Of a stretch of 64,000 nucleotides of DNA, positions 1 through 11,194 are shown one piece after another. The DNA comes from Leucogyrophana mollusca (taxonomy: Eukaryota; Basidiomycota; Agaricomycetes; Boletales), in NCBI GenBank assembly GCA_021014945.1, contig MU266385.1, positions 1 through 64,000 of the forward strand, given 5' to 3'. The notes below the pieces were generated by a model that saw only the letters and a program-made list of their open reading frames with translations, made no database searches and had not been told where the DNA came from. Every line of letters begins with the position of its first letter. Position 1 is the first letter of the stretch. The position numbers were made by a program, and so were the translations under genes.

Positions 1-3000
1 TGGTCTGTTTCCAGTCGACAGTTGATTCATAGTGGAGTTTGAGGTATCGGTGCTCTTGAATCTGTGATGCTGTTAGCTGATGGGTGTGAACACTACCAGC
101 AAGTACATACCGTGTCATGTGCCATCAGTGTCAGCCACGTTGCCAATGGAAAGCCGTACGCTAAAAGATACTGGTTGAGGAAGGTGACGAGTTTCTTCCT
201 GAAGCCCTCGAATGCACGATCAGTATGATGTGTCTCCTCAAGTGTCTGCAGCGAAACAACAGATTGTGGGGCACCCAGATGGAGGCATCCATCGAAGGGT
301 CGATCATCAAGATCTTCCTCTTCGAGCTCCTGATCGGCAAGTATGCTCCGGCGTTGCTCTTCGTCAAGTGTGTCAATCCGGCTGCGTATCAGCTCACATA
401 CGAGTCTGTCATGATCGATTCGAAGGATCTAGTAAGAATCCTATTAGTTGATGAGTTAACGTAGAACTAACATGCTTACCTGCACTGCAATCTCCTTCCC
501 GTTGGTCTGGATCACATATGCCTTCTTGAGCGGCTCATGCTGCTTCTCGTTTGGACGAGTACTGTAGCCCCGGGAGACCCCCTTCATGCGGACATCTTGG
601 AACCCATGCTTTGAAAGGTGATTTTTTATGAAACACCAGCTCTTGCTATCGTCGTCACCCAGGACTTCAATATATTCCTGCAATGCCAGTTAGCTAGTGG
701 ATTCAGAGTGCTGGCTACATACATACATCAAGGCGCATTTCAAACACAAGCAACTCGGCCTCACCAGCCGCGAGTGTGCTTTCTGTGTGAACGTCCATCG
801 AAATGTACATATCAAGCTGTATGTAGCTCGCTATGCATCGCAGGAGTCGATACCCAGCTGGCTCCTTCTTTCGGTCGAAGATATTGTGAGCAGCATACAA
901 GATTTGCTATTAATGCCTAACGTTAAGTGGGGCGTTCGGGTAGTATAGAGGCCAGGAAAGAACAGACCTTCGATATGTCCCGAAGTTTATTGCCGTCGCT
1001 GAATGAGATATTAGTGACCCTTTCAAAATGGTTGAGGTTTCTCCATCGTGGAAAGGCAGCAAACCTACAGTGATTAGCTGAAGGGTGATTTGAACAAAAA
1101 ATGACAGGAAAACTTACGCGTCGTCAATTTTCTTCTCTGCATCACGACCCTGCTCTTTCGCAAGCCGTTTGAGTTCCACGAAAAGATGATGGCCGAAAAG
1201 GCCAATGTGGTATACGTGCAATTGATCAAATGAAAGTGCTTGATGGGGGTCAGAGTTGGCAACTTGCCAAAAAACGTTCTGATGATTCAGTCAGGGCAGC
1301 ACGAATGAGCAAACAATGCTGGCTATACCTCAACAGGCCTCAAGCCTTGCTCTTTGAGCCTCTCTTCCCCCGCAGCACGGTCCTGCTTGTAGAAGGCAAC
1401 AAGGGCTTGTGCCTCTTCAGCTGTTCGAAGGGGGTACGTCTTCGAGTGTTTGTATTGGTGGTGGGCGGGTACAAGACAGATGGGGCACGGGCATTTTCCG
1501 TGTAGTCCTCGTATCAATGCCATCACACATCTGTTAAGGCATGGGAACCATCATTCGTGTGCCTCATCAGATATGATTGATACTTACTGCTCCTCGTAAT
1601 CTGCTGACAAAATGAGGATCAGTGGGAACAACCACCGTACGACATCATCATAGCATGTGTGAGGGAACCCAGTCTTAGAAAGTGGGATGATCGACTCTAA
1701 TAGTTTGTGAAACGCTTCATGCCAGACGACACGCTTGAAGTTTGTGTAAGTTAGTTTCCCATCTTCTATTGCATCCTCTGGCACCTGTCATATTATCATG
1801 GTATCGTTGGTGTGTGAATCATCTGAAGGTCAGTGTGACATACCACCGGTAGCCACCCGACAACGCGCCCGCCGCCGACACCGTCACCGTTCCTGATATC
1901 CACCGGCAAATTTGCACATCGAACGACAACCGGGTATCCCTTTACGGTTCCAGATGACGACAAATGGGTCTTGTCGGCATAGAGAATGAAACACAATGGA
2001 ACCCCACGGTTTTCTAGACGAGACTACAAGAAAATATGATTGGCTGGTACAACACTAAATCACAAGAACACGTAGTATGAACATACTTGAATATCCCACC
2101 ATCGATCTGCTGTCCAGGGCTCGTGAATGAAACGTTCGAATCGCGTCCCATTGTGCTTGTATAGACGCTGTGCATCCCAAACGAAATGAGGTGCGAGAAG
2201 TGGGTTCTGCAAGAGATCCAATGCCCACTCCAGAAGCGGTCGTGTATGAACATCAAACTCGCGATATTCCTTCTTGTAAGGCACGCGGATGACATGTTTA
2301 TTGAACTAGCGCAGGGGGATCTGTATTGTAAATAACAGATACATGGTAAACAATGAGAAAGACTCACTGGCGTCATTTGGCACGCGGCGTGGTCCCATGC
2401 TTTGCGAACGTCGGTGTACGTCTCAAAGCTGAGCTTTGCGTGGCCAGCCGCAATTCTAGATATCAGCTTGAGGAGTTCATTCGTCTGTTCCCTGTTAAGG
2501 CGGGCCTTCTGAGCGATTTCAGCAAACTCGAAGTCTGCACGACAGCTGAACGGTTGCCACGGTTCGTCATCACAAGGAGGTGGCTGTGGGGAAAGCTTGC
2601 GACCAAAGGTCGAGAAGCTTTCAACATGGGGGTCGCGGCCGCTATGCGGGTGGTACTCGGTCCTAAATGAATCCATCTGCGGTGCGGGGGCAAGACCTGC
2701 AGCGCCATCGATCATACTCGTATCGGAACCAGCGCCTGAGAATCAATGAAATGGATTACATCAGACGCCATCAGCGCACAAGCCAGTAATACGTACGGGA
2801 CACAGGAGATGGAGATCGCTCCCCTGCGTTCATTTGTGCCTCCTCGTCTGTGGCCGGATTATCGTTGGCAGCAGCAGGTTGATTGACAGAGTCTACAAAA
2901 GACGTTACCCCAAGACCCCATTGACACGAACATCTGGGACTTACCAGATAATGTACTGACGTGATGACTTGACTCTGCGAGAGGGAATCGATACAAATCG

Positions 3001-3333
3001 GGAGAGGGATCGGGTGCCACGCTGGCTGCGCCTGTCGAAAACCCATGGGTAGGCGGCTTTTTCTTTTTGCGCGCTGTCTCAATCAGCGTAAGTCCTGGTA
3101 GGACAGTAGAAAACGCTTCGTCGATGCTCACCTTTTTTCCCCAACTCCTTCACCACGAACTCTTCGTACGCCTTGTCACGATTTCGCTTCTCGGACTTCC
3201 TCAGACAGCTGTTCTCGTGGGTCTTCAGTCCTCGTGGAGCAAACTTTCGTTGACAGTGTGCGCAGGCAACCAAACCATCCTCGTTCGACGGAATTTGTGT
3301 GGTGCCTCTTGAGCGAGATGGGCCGGGCGCCAT
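1..3333 (-). CDS. Plavaka-type transposase-like protein (3' end cut by window edge)
   Basis: A multi-exon reading frame runs from ATG 3333 leftward off the window. The first exon has a CX2CX11HX3C zinc finger (CAHCQRKFAPRGLKTHENSC). Later exons carry blocks I recognise from Plavaka elements (CACTA/KDZ-related DNA transposons abundant in Agaricomycetes): RLNREQTNELLKLI (near 2540), KEYREFDVHTRPLLEWALDL (near 2240), CFILYADKTHLSSSGTVKGY (near 1960), PEDAIEDGKLTYTNFKRVVW (near 1740), a CPICLVP block (near 1470), the HHLFVELKRLAKEQGRDAEK block (1104-1200), and YSTRPNEKQHEPLKKAY (near 560). The last visible exon reads HRYLKLHYESTVDWKQ at the very edge. No clear nonsense or frameshift was seen in the exons I joined, so the copy may be coding-intact, but I did not resolve every intron. 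The family is well supported; exact exon limits and the element's termini are not. Confidence 0.82.
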
Positions 3334-3937
3334 TTGTAGCTGTACAGTATAAACGATAATGAACGAAAGTGAATGGTGAATGAACGTGAATGGTGAACAA
3401 GCAGCGAGAGAAGTACGGTGGTTCGACTATCGATGTCTGAGATGGCGCCGATGACTTGCCTCGGAGTTTCAATGCCTTGGAAGGATGCCGATCGGCTTCC
3501 AGATCAAAGGTTCTGATCAAATTCTCGTTCCAAGGCGTCAAAATGCCGGCGGTTTCTTGAGATGTTCTGGAAACTCGGTCGCAATGAGGTTTCGGAGGAT
3601 CAAAATGTTGTCTAAATATGGTAGTCTTGGAAGGCACCTCGGGAAATTTCCGACATTGGGCGTTTGCAGTTCAAACAGCCTCGAATTTGCAGGGGCTGTT
3701 AAGCTGTCACTTCGCAATGACATCAATTAAGCCCTACAGGGGGGACCAGTCACTCTCCCATACATAATGTGACCTTCGAGCCGAACACGTAAAGTCTGAC
3801 TAGCATTACCAATCCGAACAATCGTACCCCGGTTGTGGATCAGTGAGGGATTTCTTGGATGGGCGCTACAAGGATGCGGCGTGAGGCATTTTCAGGATGA
3901 AGTGGGGCTCGGCAGCCGGCGACCACCAAAACGATTC
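3334..3937. other. Non-coding stretch upstream of the Plavaka gene
   Basis: About 600 bases between the transposase start codon and the metallothionein duplication. Short open frames are present on the minus strand (for example 3538-3726), but they show no domain and no family pattern that I recognise. It probably holds the transposase promoter and the element's right-hand terminus. I could not identify a terminal inverted repeat or target-site duplication by eye. Confidence 0.4.
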
Positions 3938-4135
3938 GAGCTAAACCATATAAGCATGGGTGGATAGCTGAGGGAACTTGCCGTTCAGGGTTCCAGGGAG
4001 TTGGACCACAGGGACATCGTCTGCCCTGGTTCACCTGCGCAGCGTTGAATACGTCCGAACGTTACGTTAACGACACACACTTCTTGTCGAAAAGGAAATC
4101 TTATCTGAGTGCACGCCTTGTCTGGAAGTTCGCTG

Positions 4136-4155
4136 ATGCGCGATTTTTTGGAGAA
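4136..4155 (+). promoter_or_regulatory. Conserved upstream block of metallothionein 1
   Basis: The 20-bp block here matches 19 of 20 positions of the block at 5401-5420 upstream of the second copy, while the surrounding sequence has diverged more. It is therefore a candidate element for metal- or stress-responsive control. I do not recognise it as a named binding site. Confidence 0.4.
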
Positions 4156-4241
4156 AGGCTTGGTGATTGCTAGGAGTCACGGGCCTGATATCATCAGGGA
4201 ATCCACTTACCACTTGCAAACAGACATCAACATGGATCGAG

Positions 4242-4248
4242 TATAAAG
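4242..4248 (+). promoter_or_regulatory. TATA box of metallothionein 1
   Basis: TATAAAG lies 81 bases upstream of the start codon. The second copy has TATAAAT at almost the same distance (80 bases), which supports both as true core promoters. A TATA box fits a strongly inducible gene. Confidence 0.6.
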
Positions 4249-4322
4249 TCGATCACCAGGTGCCAGTCCCAGCAACAAACACTCGAGTCTACTTCATTTC
4301 AAACAACCTTTCTTCTAACAAG

Positions 4323-4538
4323 ATGTTCACTGTGAGTGCGAGCACTTTGCGTTCACCGGAATTGTCACAGCTCACGTTCTATGGAACAGACTACTGAGGC
4401 CCCCGTCTCCCAGCACTGCGGTGAAAGTCAATGCAACTGCGGCGCAACGTAAGTGAACCTATGCTTTATGGCGGTAGAATACTCACCAGACCCCGAATGC
4501 TCAGCTGCCAGTGCAAGCCTGGCGAGTGCAAGTGCTAA
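4323..4538 (+). CDS. Metallothionein, copy 1 (33 aa, three exons)
   Basis: Exons 4323-4331, 4390-4448 and 4505-4538, with introns of 58 and 56 nt (GTGAGT/ACAG and GTAAGT/TCAG). The product has 33 residues: MFTTTEAPVSQHC, then GESQCNCGAT, then CQCKPGECKC. It contains seven cysteines in the order CX4CXCX3CXCX4CXC, the usual arrangement of short basidiomycete metallothioneins. Such proteins bind Cu(I), Cd(II) or Zn(II) through cysteine thiolates in the cytosol for detoxification and storage. Exon 1 encodes only Met-Phe-Thr. A His precedes the first Cys, where copy 2 has Asn. The gene is too short and too spliced for ordinary ORF calling. Identification rests on the cysteine pattern and on the conserved exon structure of the two copies. 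Which metal it prefers cannot be read from the sequence. Confidence 0.88.
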
Positions 4539-4690
4539 ACGCCCCGCATGTCGACGCACCTTGCGTTCTTAGTCAATGTAAGCTGTGTAGGATGAAGCTG
4601 TAAGAATTGCGAAGAGGGTGGATCGTTATCGCTGTAAACCTTCGGAAAAGAAATATATGCGCGAGTTGTAACTGTGCTGAGGCTGCTGGT

Positions 4691-5181
4691 TATTCGCTCA
4701 AGGCCGCTGGACGATATTATTCGGTCGATACCGTGGGTGAGCCGAGTGGCGCGTCCACAACTGCGTTGCGATTACCGGCGTCTTATATTGAGGATCCTTG
4801 ATACCACCCACTGAAGTAGGAAAAGTTGACATCGTCTATAAGAGTAGTAGAGACAACTCAGAGGTTTCAGCGAGGCATTCGGAGAGGAAATATTCGTAAC
4901 AACCCTGGCACAGAACGGTTATCAGGTGAGTCCAATAGACTGCCAATTGACCTACGTTTCTCGTCCTGCATTCAATCTCTGGGTGGTAAATGGATCTCTG
5001 CCTATCCGCTATCCTCTTTCAGTACATCCAAATGTCTGTTAGCCTCAGAAGTACGGGCCTCCAGGAATACCACCGCGAAAGTTGACGAGACGCGTGAGGG
5101 ATCCTTTGTTCATGACAAAAGCGCAGGTAATGTATTTTCGGGATGCAACGGGGTAGGTTGCCGAGAGATACGAAAAGAGTT
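4691..5181. other. Spacer between the two metallothionein units
   Basis: About 490 bases with no domain or family pattern. Short open frames (for example 4826-5221) look like chance. I looked for a third, decayed metallothionein exon with paired CXC codons and saw none. Confidence 0.45.
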
Positions 5182-5551
5182 CAAGCTAAACCATATTAGT
5201 GAGGAGTTGAGCGGAACCTGACGGAACTCGCCACTCAAGGAGCCAAAGATACAAATTGACAGTGGCGTTGGCCCCCTTTGATGGTGACAGGGGATGAGAG
5301 TAAGATGCTCTTCGGAGCCATACGTTTACGTGAACGATAAGCGCCTCTTTTCCCAAGGGGATCCTCATCTGAGCAAGCCTTTTCTGGACAGCGCCATCCA
5401 ATGCGCGATTTTCTGGAGAACAAGCTGGTAATCGCCGAGACCCGCCTCAGTCACGAGGTTGTGCTTATGGATGGATCTCCTTGTCGCGATAAAGATATTC
5501 ATCAGATATCTTCAGATTGATCAACCTAAACAAACGTCAACAGGGATTAGA

Positions 5552-5558
5552 TATAAAT
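5552..5558 (+). promoter_or_regulatory. TATA box of metallothionein 2
   Basis: TATAAAT lies 80 bases upstream of the start codon, matching the position of the TATA box in copy 1. Confidence 0.6.
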
Positions 5559-5631
5559 TGAATGCAGATTCAAGACGTTTCAACACCAAACGCTCCAATA
5601 AACACATCGTTGCAGATAACCTTCCAACAAT

Positions 5632-5848
5632 ATGTTCACTGTAAGCGTGTATTTTTTGTGTTCAGCAATCCAGACCATAACTTACTCCTTTGCCCGTCAG
5701 ACCACCCAAGCCCCCGTCTCGCAGAACTGCGGAAGCTCTTCTTGTAACTGCGGTGCATCGTAAGTGGAACGGTTACAGTGGTTGGTGAATGTTCATCGAT
5801 ATTTGAATGTATAGCTGCCAGTGCAAACCTGGCGAGTGCAAGTGCTGA
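5632..5848 (+). CDS. Metallothionein, copy 2 (33 aa, three exons)
   Basis: Exons 5632-5640, 5701-5759 and 5815-5848. The intron positions and phases are identical to copy 1 (after codon 3, and after base 2 of codon 23). The product reads MFTTTQAPVSQNC, GSSSCNCGAS, CQCKPGECKC, with the same seven cysteines and the same last ten residues as copy 1. Differences fall only between metal-binding positions (E6Q, H12N, E15S, Q17S, T23S), so both copies appear to be kept functional. The role is metal buffering or detoxification in the cytosol, as for copy 1. Confidence 0.88.
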
Positions 5849-6126
5849 GCACCTCCCCTGTTGTTCCAGTCATCCGTCGATGTATTTTCATGTACGATGG
5901 AGCTGTAGAAAGCGTCGGTGAAGAGGGTGTATCACGGTCACTGTAAAGTTTAAGAGAAATAGATGTGCAGCTTGTTGGTTTATCCTGGTCCTTCAAAGAA
6001 AGCCACTGAAACTTGACTGGAGCACATGAAACGAGATGAAATGGCAGTCTATTTCTGTCCAAGGCCGATCAACAAGGCAACGAAGTGGTAGAGTTGGAAG
6101 GCGTGTTGCATGTGGTCTGAGAGCTC

Positions 6127-7583
6127 TTATGAAGTGCTTCGAATATCCTCCGCTGTCGAAAACTACAGGTTAGCTTCCATGATGGACCGTGCATGAAAGA
6201 AGGCTCACCGAGCTGTTGGTAACGGTGTTTTCGAGCAGGGTCAAGCTGCTCCAACTGGTAAAGTAGTTGAAGACAGTTGTCCCGGAGACACTGGGGCTGC
6301 GACGGCGAATGATTCCTCAACAAAAGTCGCTTATAGTGGACGAGCGATTCCATACACCCTGAGCGGAGAGTGAACGTTGGCTCCTGTGATGGTGTCGAAA
6401 GTGATTATCTTACATTTGCTATCGGGCTGCTCTTCCAGAAGTTCCTCAATGACTGCTATCTCACGGCGCAGTAGCTCTAAATTTTGTCCTAGGGGATCAC
6501 GACATCAGGACAGGAGTGACTGGACGATAACAGCTGCTCGGACGTGCCACGCACCTGAACCTATTAGCCACCTATGGTATATCCATGCGCTCTGATCATC
6601 CGGATCTGTGTACAATGCATTCCGGACAAGTTCGAACTCTGCAAGTTTATGGGAAGCAACTGGGATTCCCAAGTGAAGTACGCGTGTTACCTTCCTCTCG
6701 TGACTTAGTTGCATCCAAATCCCCCGCGTCCCATAGGGAGGTATATATTTTCGACCTTTGATGCCACGCACTAAAGTTGGAAAAGCTAGCTTCAATTTTG
6801 CGGGTGGTGTAAGCCAGCTCCGAAAGTTCGGATCGCGAAACAGGCATGCCGGCAAGAACGTGTCGACGATAATTCCAAGCATGGACTGCGACGCAATGAA
6901 AACCCAAGCGGCTAGATAAAGGTGTGACCGGAAAGGGACTTACAGTTTCTTGCGTCTGCATCTAACATCTTCTCGACCACAAACAGCTCCCGGTCCCACT
7001 TGGTCTTCTTCCATCCAAACGTCGGTCCGCTATCACTGTCTGGGCCATCGGGAACATTCCCGAGACACCAACGTCGATGATTCCATATCCAATACACTTT
7101 CGGATTAGCCTTTAAAGCCGTTGTAGTCAAGGTGAGTTCATTAGAAAGCAAGCCATTGATCTCTTCTGGTGTGCTGTTGCATTTGGCACCAGTATGAGAT
7201 AACGGAGAAATAAGGGCATCGGAAATGGCTCGCCTCTGAGGGAATATTCCATTCAATAGGATGTTTCTTCGGTAGTTCCAGATAGTGTAGAACTCTGGGT
7301 TCAGCTGTAGTAGTCGTTGCGTGAGCTCGAACGCGTCCTTGCTCCAGTCTTGCCGTTTCTTCTGCGAGCGGGAATTAGTTATTTGTACGATCGATGTACC
7401 TCGAGACAGAGACGTACTCGAACAAATACATCCTCTGTCAAAGTCAGATACTCTTTGATCTTCGACTTCTCTCTTTGCTTCTTGGCCTCAAGGGCTTCTG
7501 AGGATTGTCGGACTCGCTTGACACTATGCTGTGTGCATTCTCCACTAGCTGTAAGATACAGGCTGAAAAGGTGGCCTTACCAT
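6127..7583 (-). CDS. BET4: Rab geranylgeranyltransferase alpha subunit
   Basis: The alpha subunit of type II geranylgeranyltransferase, which with the beta subunit and Rab escort protein prenylates Rab GTPases. Eight exons read as 7583-7581, 7528-7418, 7361-6944, 6885-6691, 6638-6555, 6488-6414, 6358-6209 and 6152-6127, giving 353 residues. Prenyltransferase alpha (PPTA) repeats are clear: LNPEFYTIWNYRRNIL, ANPKVYWIWNHRRWCLG, RNFHAWNYRRHVLAG, FSNFSAWHQRSKIY and DDQSAWIYHRWLIGSG. The N-terminus MHSVKRVR agrees with the conserved start of this family. That start requires an exon holding only the ATG, followed by a 52-nt intron. The next gene, SYF1, is divergent, with 227 bp between the start codons. 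Confidence 0.9.
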
Positions 7584-7810
7584 CGAGAAAGATAGTGATG
7601 ATAGGTTGGAGGATCGCAACTGCAGACAAGATCATTGGCTTAGCAAGCCAGCAGAATGCCTGAGGGGCTGAGTTAGCAGAAATCTGTAAATACCTAAACA
7701 AAATAACCTTACTAAATAATAGACTCTGCAAGTGGCAAAATTGGGGCAGTTTCATTTGGTGGTTTGGTAGTCTAGCTTGGGCTATACACTGGCCTATATC
7801 ACTCTCAATC

Positions 7811-10800
7811 ATGCCTTCAGTCGCGCAAAAGTCGATGTCGGTGGACTATCTCTCTTCAGCATTTCCATTGACGCTACCAATTCCGACGCCGACGACGCAT
7901 CCAGATTTGCTCTCCGTGAACGACGTACACCGGGAAGAAGACCTACTCAGAAATCCCTCTTCTTTTCGAGCCTGGTGGACCGCCATTCAGACTACAAAGG
8001 AGGCCTTCAATGCCGAGCTAAAGATTGAGCGAAGCACAATTTCGCCTGACGAAACCTCGACGCTGCTTGGACCCCTTGCAACATCACTGTCAAGACGGTC
8101 ACTTCAGTGCCTCACGTACATATACGAGGCCGCTATCGCGCAGTTTCCGGGCTCCTTCAAGCTATGGAAGGCTTACTTGCAGATGAGAATGTCTTATGTG
8201 CTAGGGCGGCCAGTGCTAAAGAAGCGAGCGGGAGGGAAGAAGAAACTTCCTGAAATGAAGGACGCACTGGAGGAGGAGAAAGAGGACCAAGAAGAATGGG
8301 AAGGCGGGCTTGACGGCGTGGTTGGCTGGGAAGAATGGAAATCTTTGGTTGCCACATACGAGAGAGCCTTGATGTGGCTCCCGAAGGTGCGTAGACGTCT
8401 GGGTTTTTACGCAATGGGATCTGAACCCGTGTCCTTGTAGCTCCCGCGACTATGGCTCATGTACCTGTCCATCTTCTCGCATCCAATGTGTCCACCTGTT
8501 ATCTCGCACACTCACGCACGTAGGACATTTGATCGGGCGTTACGCACACTCCCGCCTTCCCTTCATTCTCGGATATGGGTACATTTTCTCCTCTGGGCAG
8601 AAGGTAAAGGTGGCATAACAACAGTCTCGGTCTATCGCCGTTACCTCGCCGTCGACCCTAGCGTCACTGAACACTATACAACCATTCTACTGGCCCCTGC
8701 CGACTCGGCACCACGCCCACTCGAAGCCGCCAAGCTGCTGCTATCCCTGGCTAGGAAAGCTTCGCGAGGCGAGTACACAAGCCCGGAAGGGAAGAGCCCA
8801 TATCAGCTCCTCGGCGACTTTCTTGATGTCGTCGAGCGCTTTTCGGATGACGTCGGTCTGGACGTCGAGGAAACGGTACGTGCAAATGAGGATGCCGCTA
8901 GAGCAGAATCTAGTAACGCCGAATCCGAACCACTCGCTGTCGATGGTAATCTTATACGCGTGGCAGGGCCTCCTGTTACCGTCACGCCAGATGGCAAGAC
9001 TGCCCCGGCATACGACGAGGACGAGGACCCTCTTTCCCCACGGAAGCTTGATATCGAGCGAATTGTGCGGGTCGACGGCCTAGAAGTTTACAAAGATCAG
9101 GCTGGACGCCTTTGGACCGGGTTAGCAACGTACTGGATAAAACGTGGCGAATTCGACCGCGCTAAGAGCACTTTTGAAGCTGGAATTGCGACGGTTTTGA
9201 CCATCCGCGACTTCACACAAATATTCGACGCCTATGCGGAATTTAGCGAGTCCCTCATGAGTGCGATGATGGAAAGCTTGGAGGAGCCAGACGAGGACGA
9301 TGACGACGAAGACATCAAAGAAACTGAGCGGGAAGTGGATGCGAAGATGAGGGAGTTTGAGGCACTAATGGACCGGCGCCCTTTCCTGGTGAATGACGTT
9401 CTTCTCCGAAGAAATCCCAACGATGTCCAAGAATGGGAAAAAAGGGTTGCGCTATGGGGCGAGGATGATGAAAAGGTACCCTTTTTTCTGTTTCATCATG
9501 CGCAGGAGCTCATTCTTTCCCAGGTGGCCGAAACATATACCAAAGCACTCGAAACCATTCACCCTCGCAAAGCAACGGCTAACTTGCATAGAGTTTATGT
9601 GAACTTTGCAAAATTCTACGAAGAGGGCGGTACTACAGGCTCGGCAGAGGTAGATTTGGACAGCGCTCGAAAAATACTGGAGAAGGCATCCAAGGTAAAT
9701 TTCAAGACCGTAGAAGACCTTGCCGAGGTGTGGTGCGAATGGGCCGAAATGGAGCTGCGTCATGAGTAAGCCCGACCATCTCTCAGGCGGTACACACCCT
9801 GATATCCACGAAAGGAATTACGACGAAGCCATCAGAGTCATGCAGCGCGCTGCTGCAATTCCAAAGAACACCAAGGTTAACTATCACGATCATGTATGTT
9901 GACCAACGGTGTTGTCGGTGAAGAATAGCTAACGGCTCGCCAGACTCTACCTGTGCAGTCACGCCTATTCAAATCACTCAAGTTGTGGTCATTTTATGTC
10001 GATCTTGAGGAGTCAATAGGGACAGTGGAATCCGCAAAAGCCGTATATGATAAAATCATGGAGCTACGGATCGCCAATGCTCAAGTTATCGTCAACTACG
10101 CCGCCTTTTTGGAAGAGAACCAATATTGGGAGGATTCTTTCAAGGTTTGAGCGAGCTTGTGCTTGTTTTTTTTCACACTCATAAACCTTATAAGATATAC
10201 GAGCGTGGCACTGAAGTATTCACCTTCCCGATATCTTTCGAGATCTGGAACATCTATCTCTCAAAATTCGTCAAGCGATATGTAAGAATGTCTCCCTTCT
10301 GGGTCAGTCGTGGGGTTCTGACATTCCCAAAGGGCGGGTCAAAATTAGAGCGAGCGCGGGATCTGTTCGAACAAGCACTCGAAAAGTGCCCACCAAAATC
10401 ATGCAAACCCCTTTTCCTCATGTATGGCAAGCTCGAAGAAGACTTCGGTCTGGCTAAGCGGGCAATGTCCATATATGAGCGCGCAGCCCAAGTTGTTGCC
10501 GATGAAGATAAATTCGAGGTACGCCTGTGATGGAATATCAGTGCGGAAAGATCGCAAACTCATGCATCTTGCCAGATGTATTCAATTTACATCGCAAAAG
10601 CCACAGCAAATTACGGTTTACCTGCTACCCGACCAATATACGAACGTGCACTTGAGGTCCTCCCAGATCGACAAACCGCCGAAATGTGTCTTCGCTTTGC
10701 AGCCCTCGAGCGCAAGTTGGGCGAAATTGATCGGGCTCGTGCCATCTACGCACACGCTTCCCAGTTCTGCGATCCCCGCGTGAACCCCAAGTTTTGGCAG

Positions 10801-11142
10801 GAGTGGAACAACTTCGAAATCGAGACCGGCTCAGAAGATACTTTCCGCGAAATGCTACGGATCAAGCGTAGCGTGCAAGCGCAATTCAACACAGAAGCGT
10901 CTTACCTTGCAGCGCAAACGAACTCGGCGAAGCAGGGCAATGGGGGTGTCGAAGAAATTGATGTTCAAGGGACCGATCCAATGGCTGCAGCTGAGCGTCA
11001 GGCGGGTGGGGCCAAAGGACCCGCTTTTGTTGCGGCCAAAAAGACAGCTGTGCAGAAAACAGACGATGCCGACGCTTCGGCAGCTGTACCCCAACCAGAG
11101 GCAAATGCTGATGAGATCCATATAGACGATGAAGATCTCTAG
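7811..11142 (+). CDS. SYF1: Pre-mRNA-splicing factor SYF1 (XAB2 family)
   Basis: A HAT-repeat scaffold of the NineTeen (Prp19)-associated complex in the spliceosome. Eight exons read as 7811-8386, 8441-9475, 9524-9765, 9815-9893, 9944-10144, 10195-10281, 10333-10518 and 10576-11142, giving 990 residues. HAT repeats occur throughout, for example FRAWWTAIQ, FKLWKAYLQMRM, RRTFDRALRTLP, YTKALETIHP, VYERALEVLPD and RARAIYAHASQFCDP. The N-terminal phrase EDLLRNPSSFRAWW and the acidic end DEIHIDDEDL match the family. A lysine- and glutamate-rich insert lies near residues 140-170. The 48-nt intron at 9476-9523 is a multiple of three and has no stop, so retention would add 16 residues. The gene converges with the next one, with only 52 bp between stop codons. 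Confidence 0.93.
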
Positions 11143-11194
11143 AGGGTTATGTATCGCAATGTGTAGTTGTACCTAAGGATTGGCGTCGACTTTG

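Larger units (their letters stand above)
3938..4690. repeat. Tandem duplication unit A (metallothionein copy 1)
   Basis: This stretch is similar along its length to 5182-5990. Shared anchors are the CTAAACCATAT block (3941 and 5185), the upstream block ATGCGCGATTTT.TGGAGAA (4136 and 5401), the TATA box (4242 and 5552), the three-exon gene, and a 3' block GAAGAGGGTG followed by CTGTAAA (about 4610 and 5920). The offset is about 1.24-1.31 kb, so a whole gene with promoter and 3' UTR was duplicated head-to-tail. The copies have diverged by many substitutions and small indels, so the event is not recent. Confidence 0.75.
5182..5990. repeat. Tandem duplication unit B (metallothionein copy 2)
   Basis: Second member of the head-to-tail duplication described for 3938-4690. 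Promoter blocks, intron positions and phases, and 3' UTR motifs are in the same order. The best-conserved parts are exon 2, exon 3 and the 20-bp upstream block, as expected for selection acting on a duplicated gene. Confidence 0.75.

Noticed and set aside
4826..5221. 131-residue ORF between the metallothionein genes
   Set aside because: No domain, no sensible splice neighbours, and no cysteine pattern of a third metallothionein.
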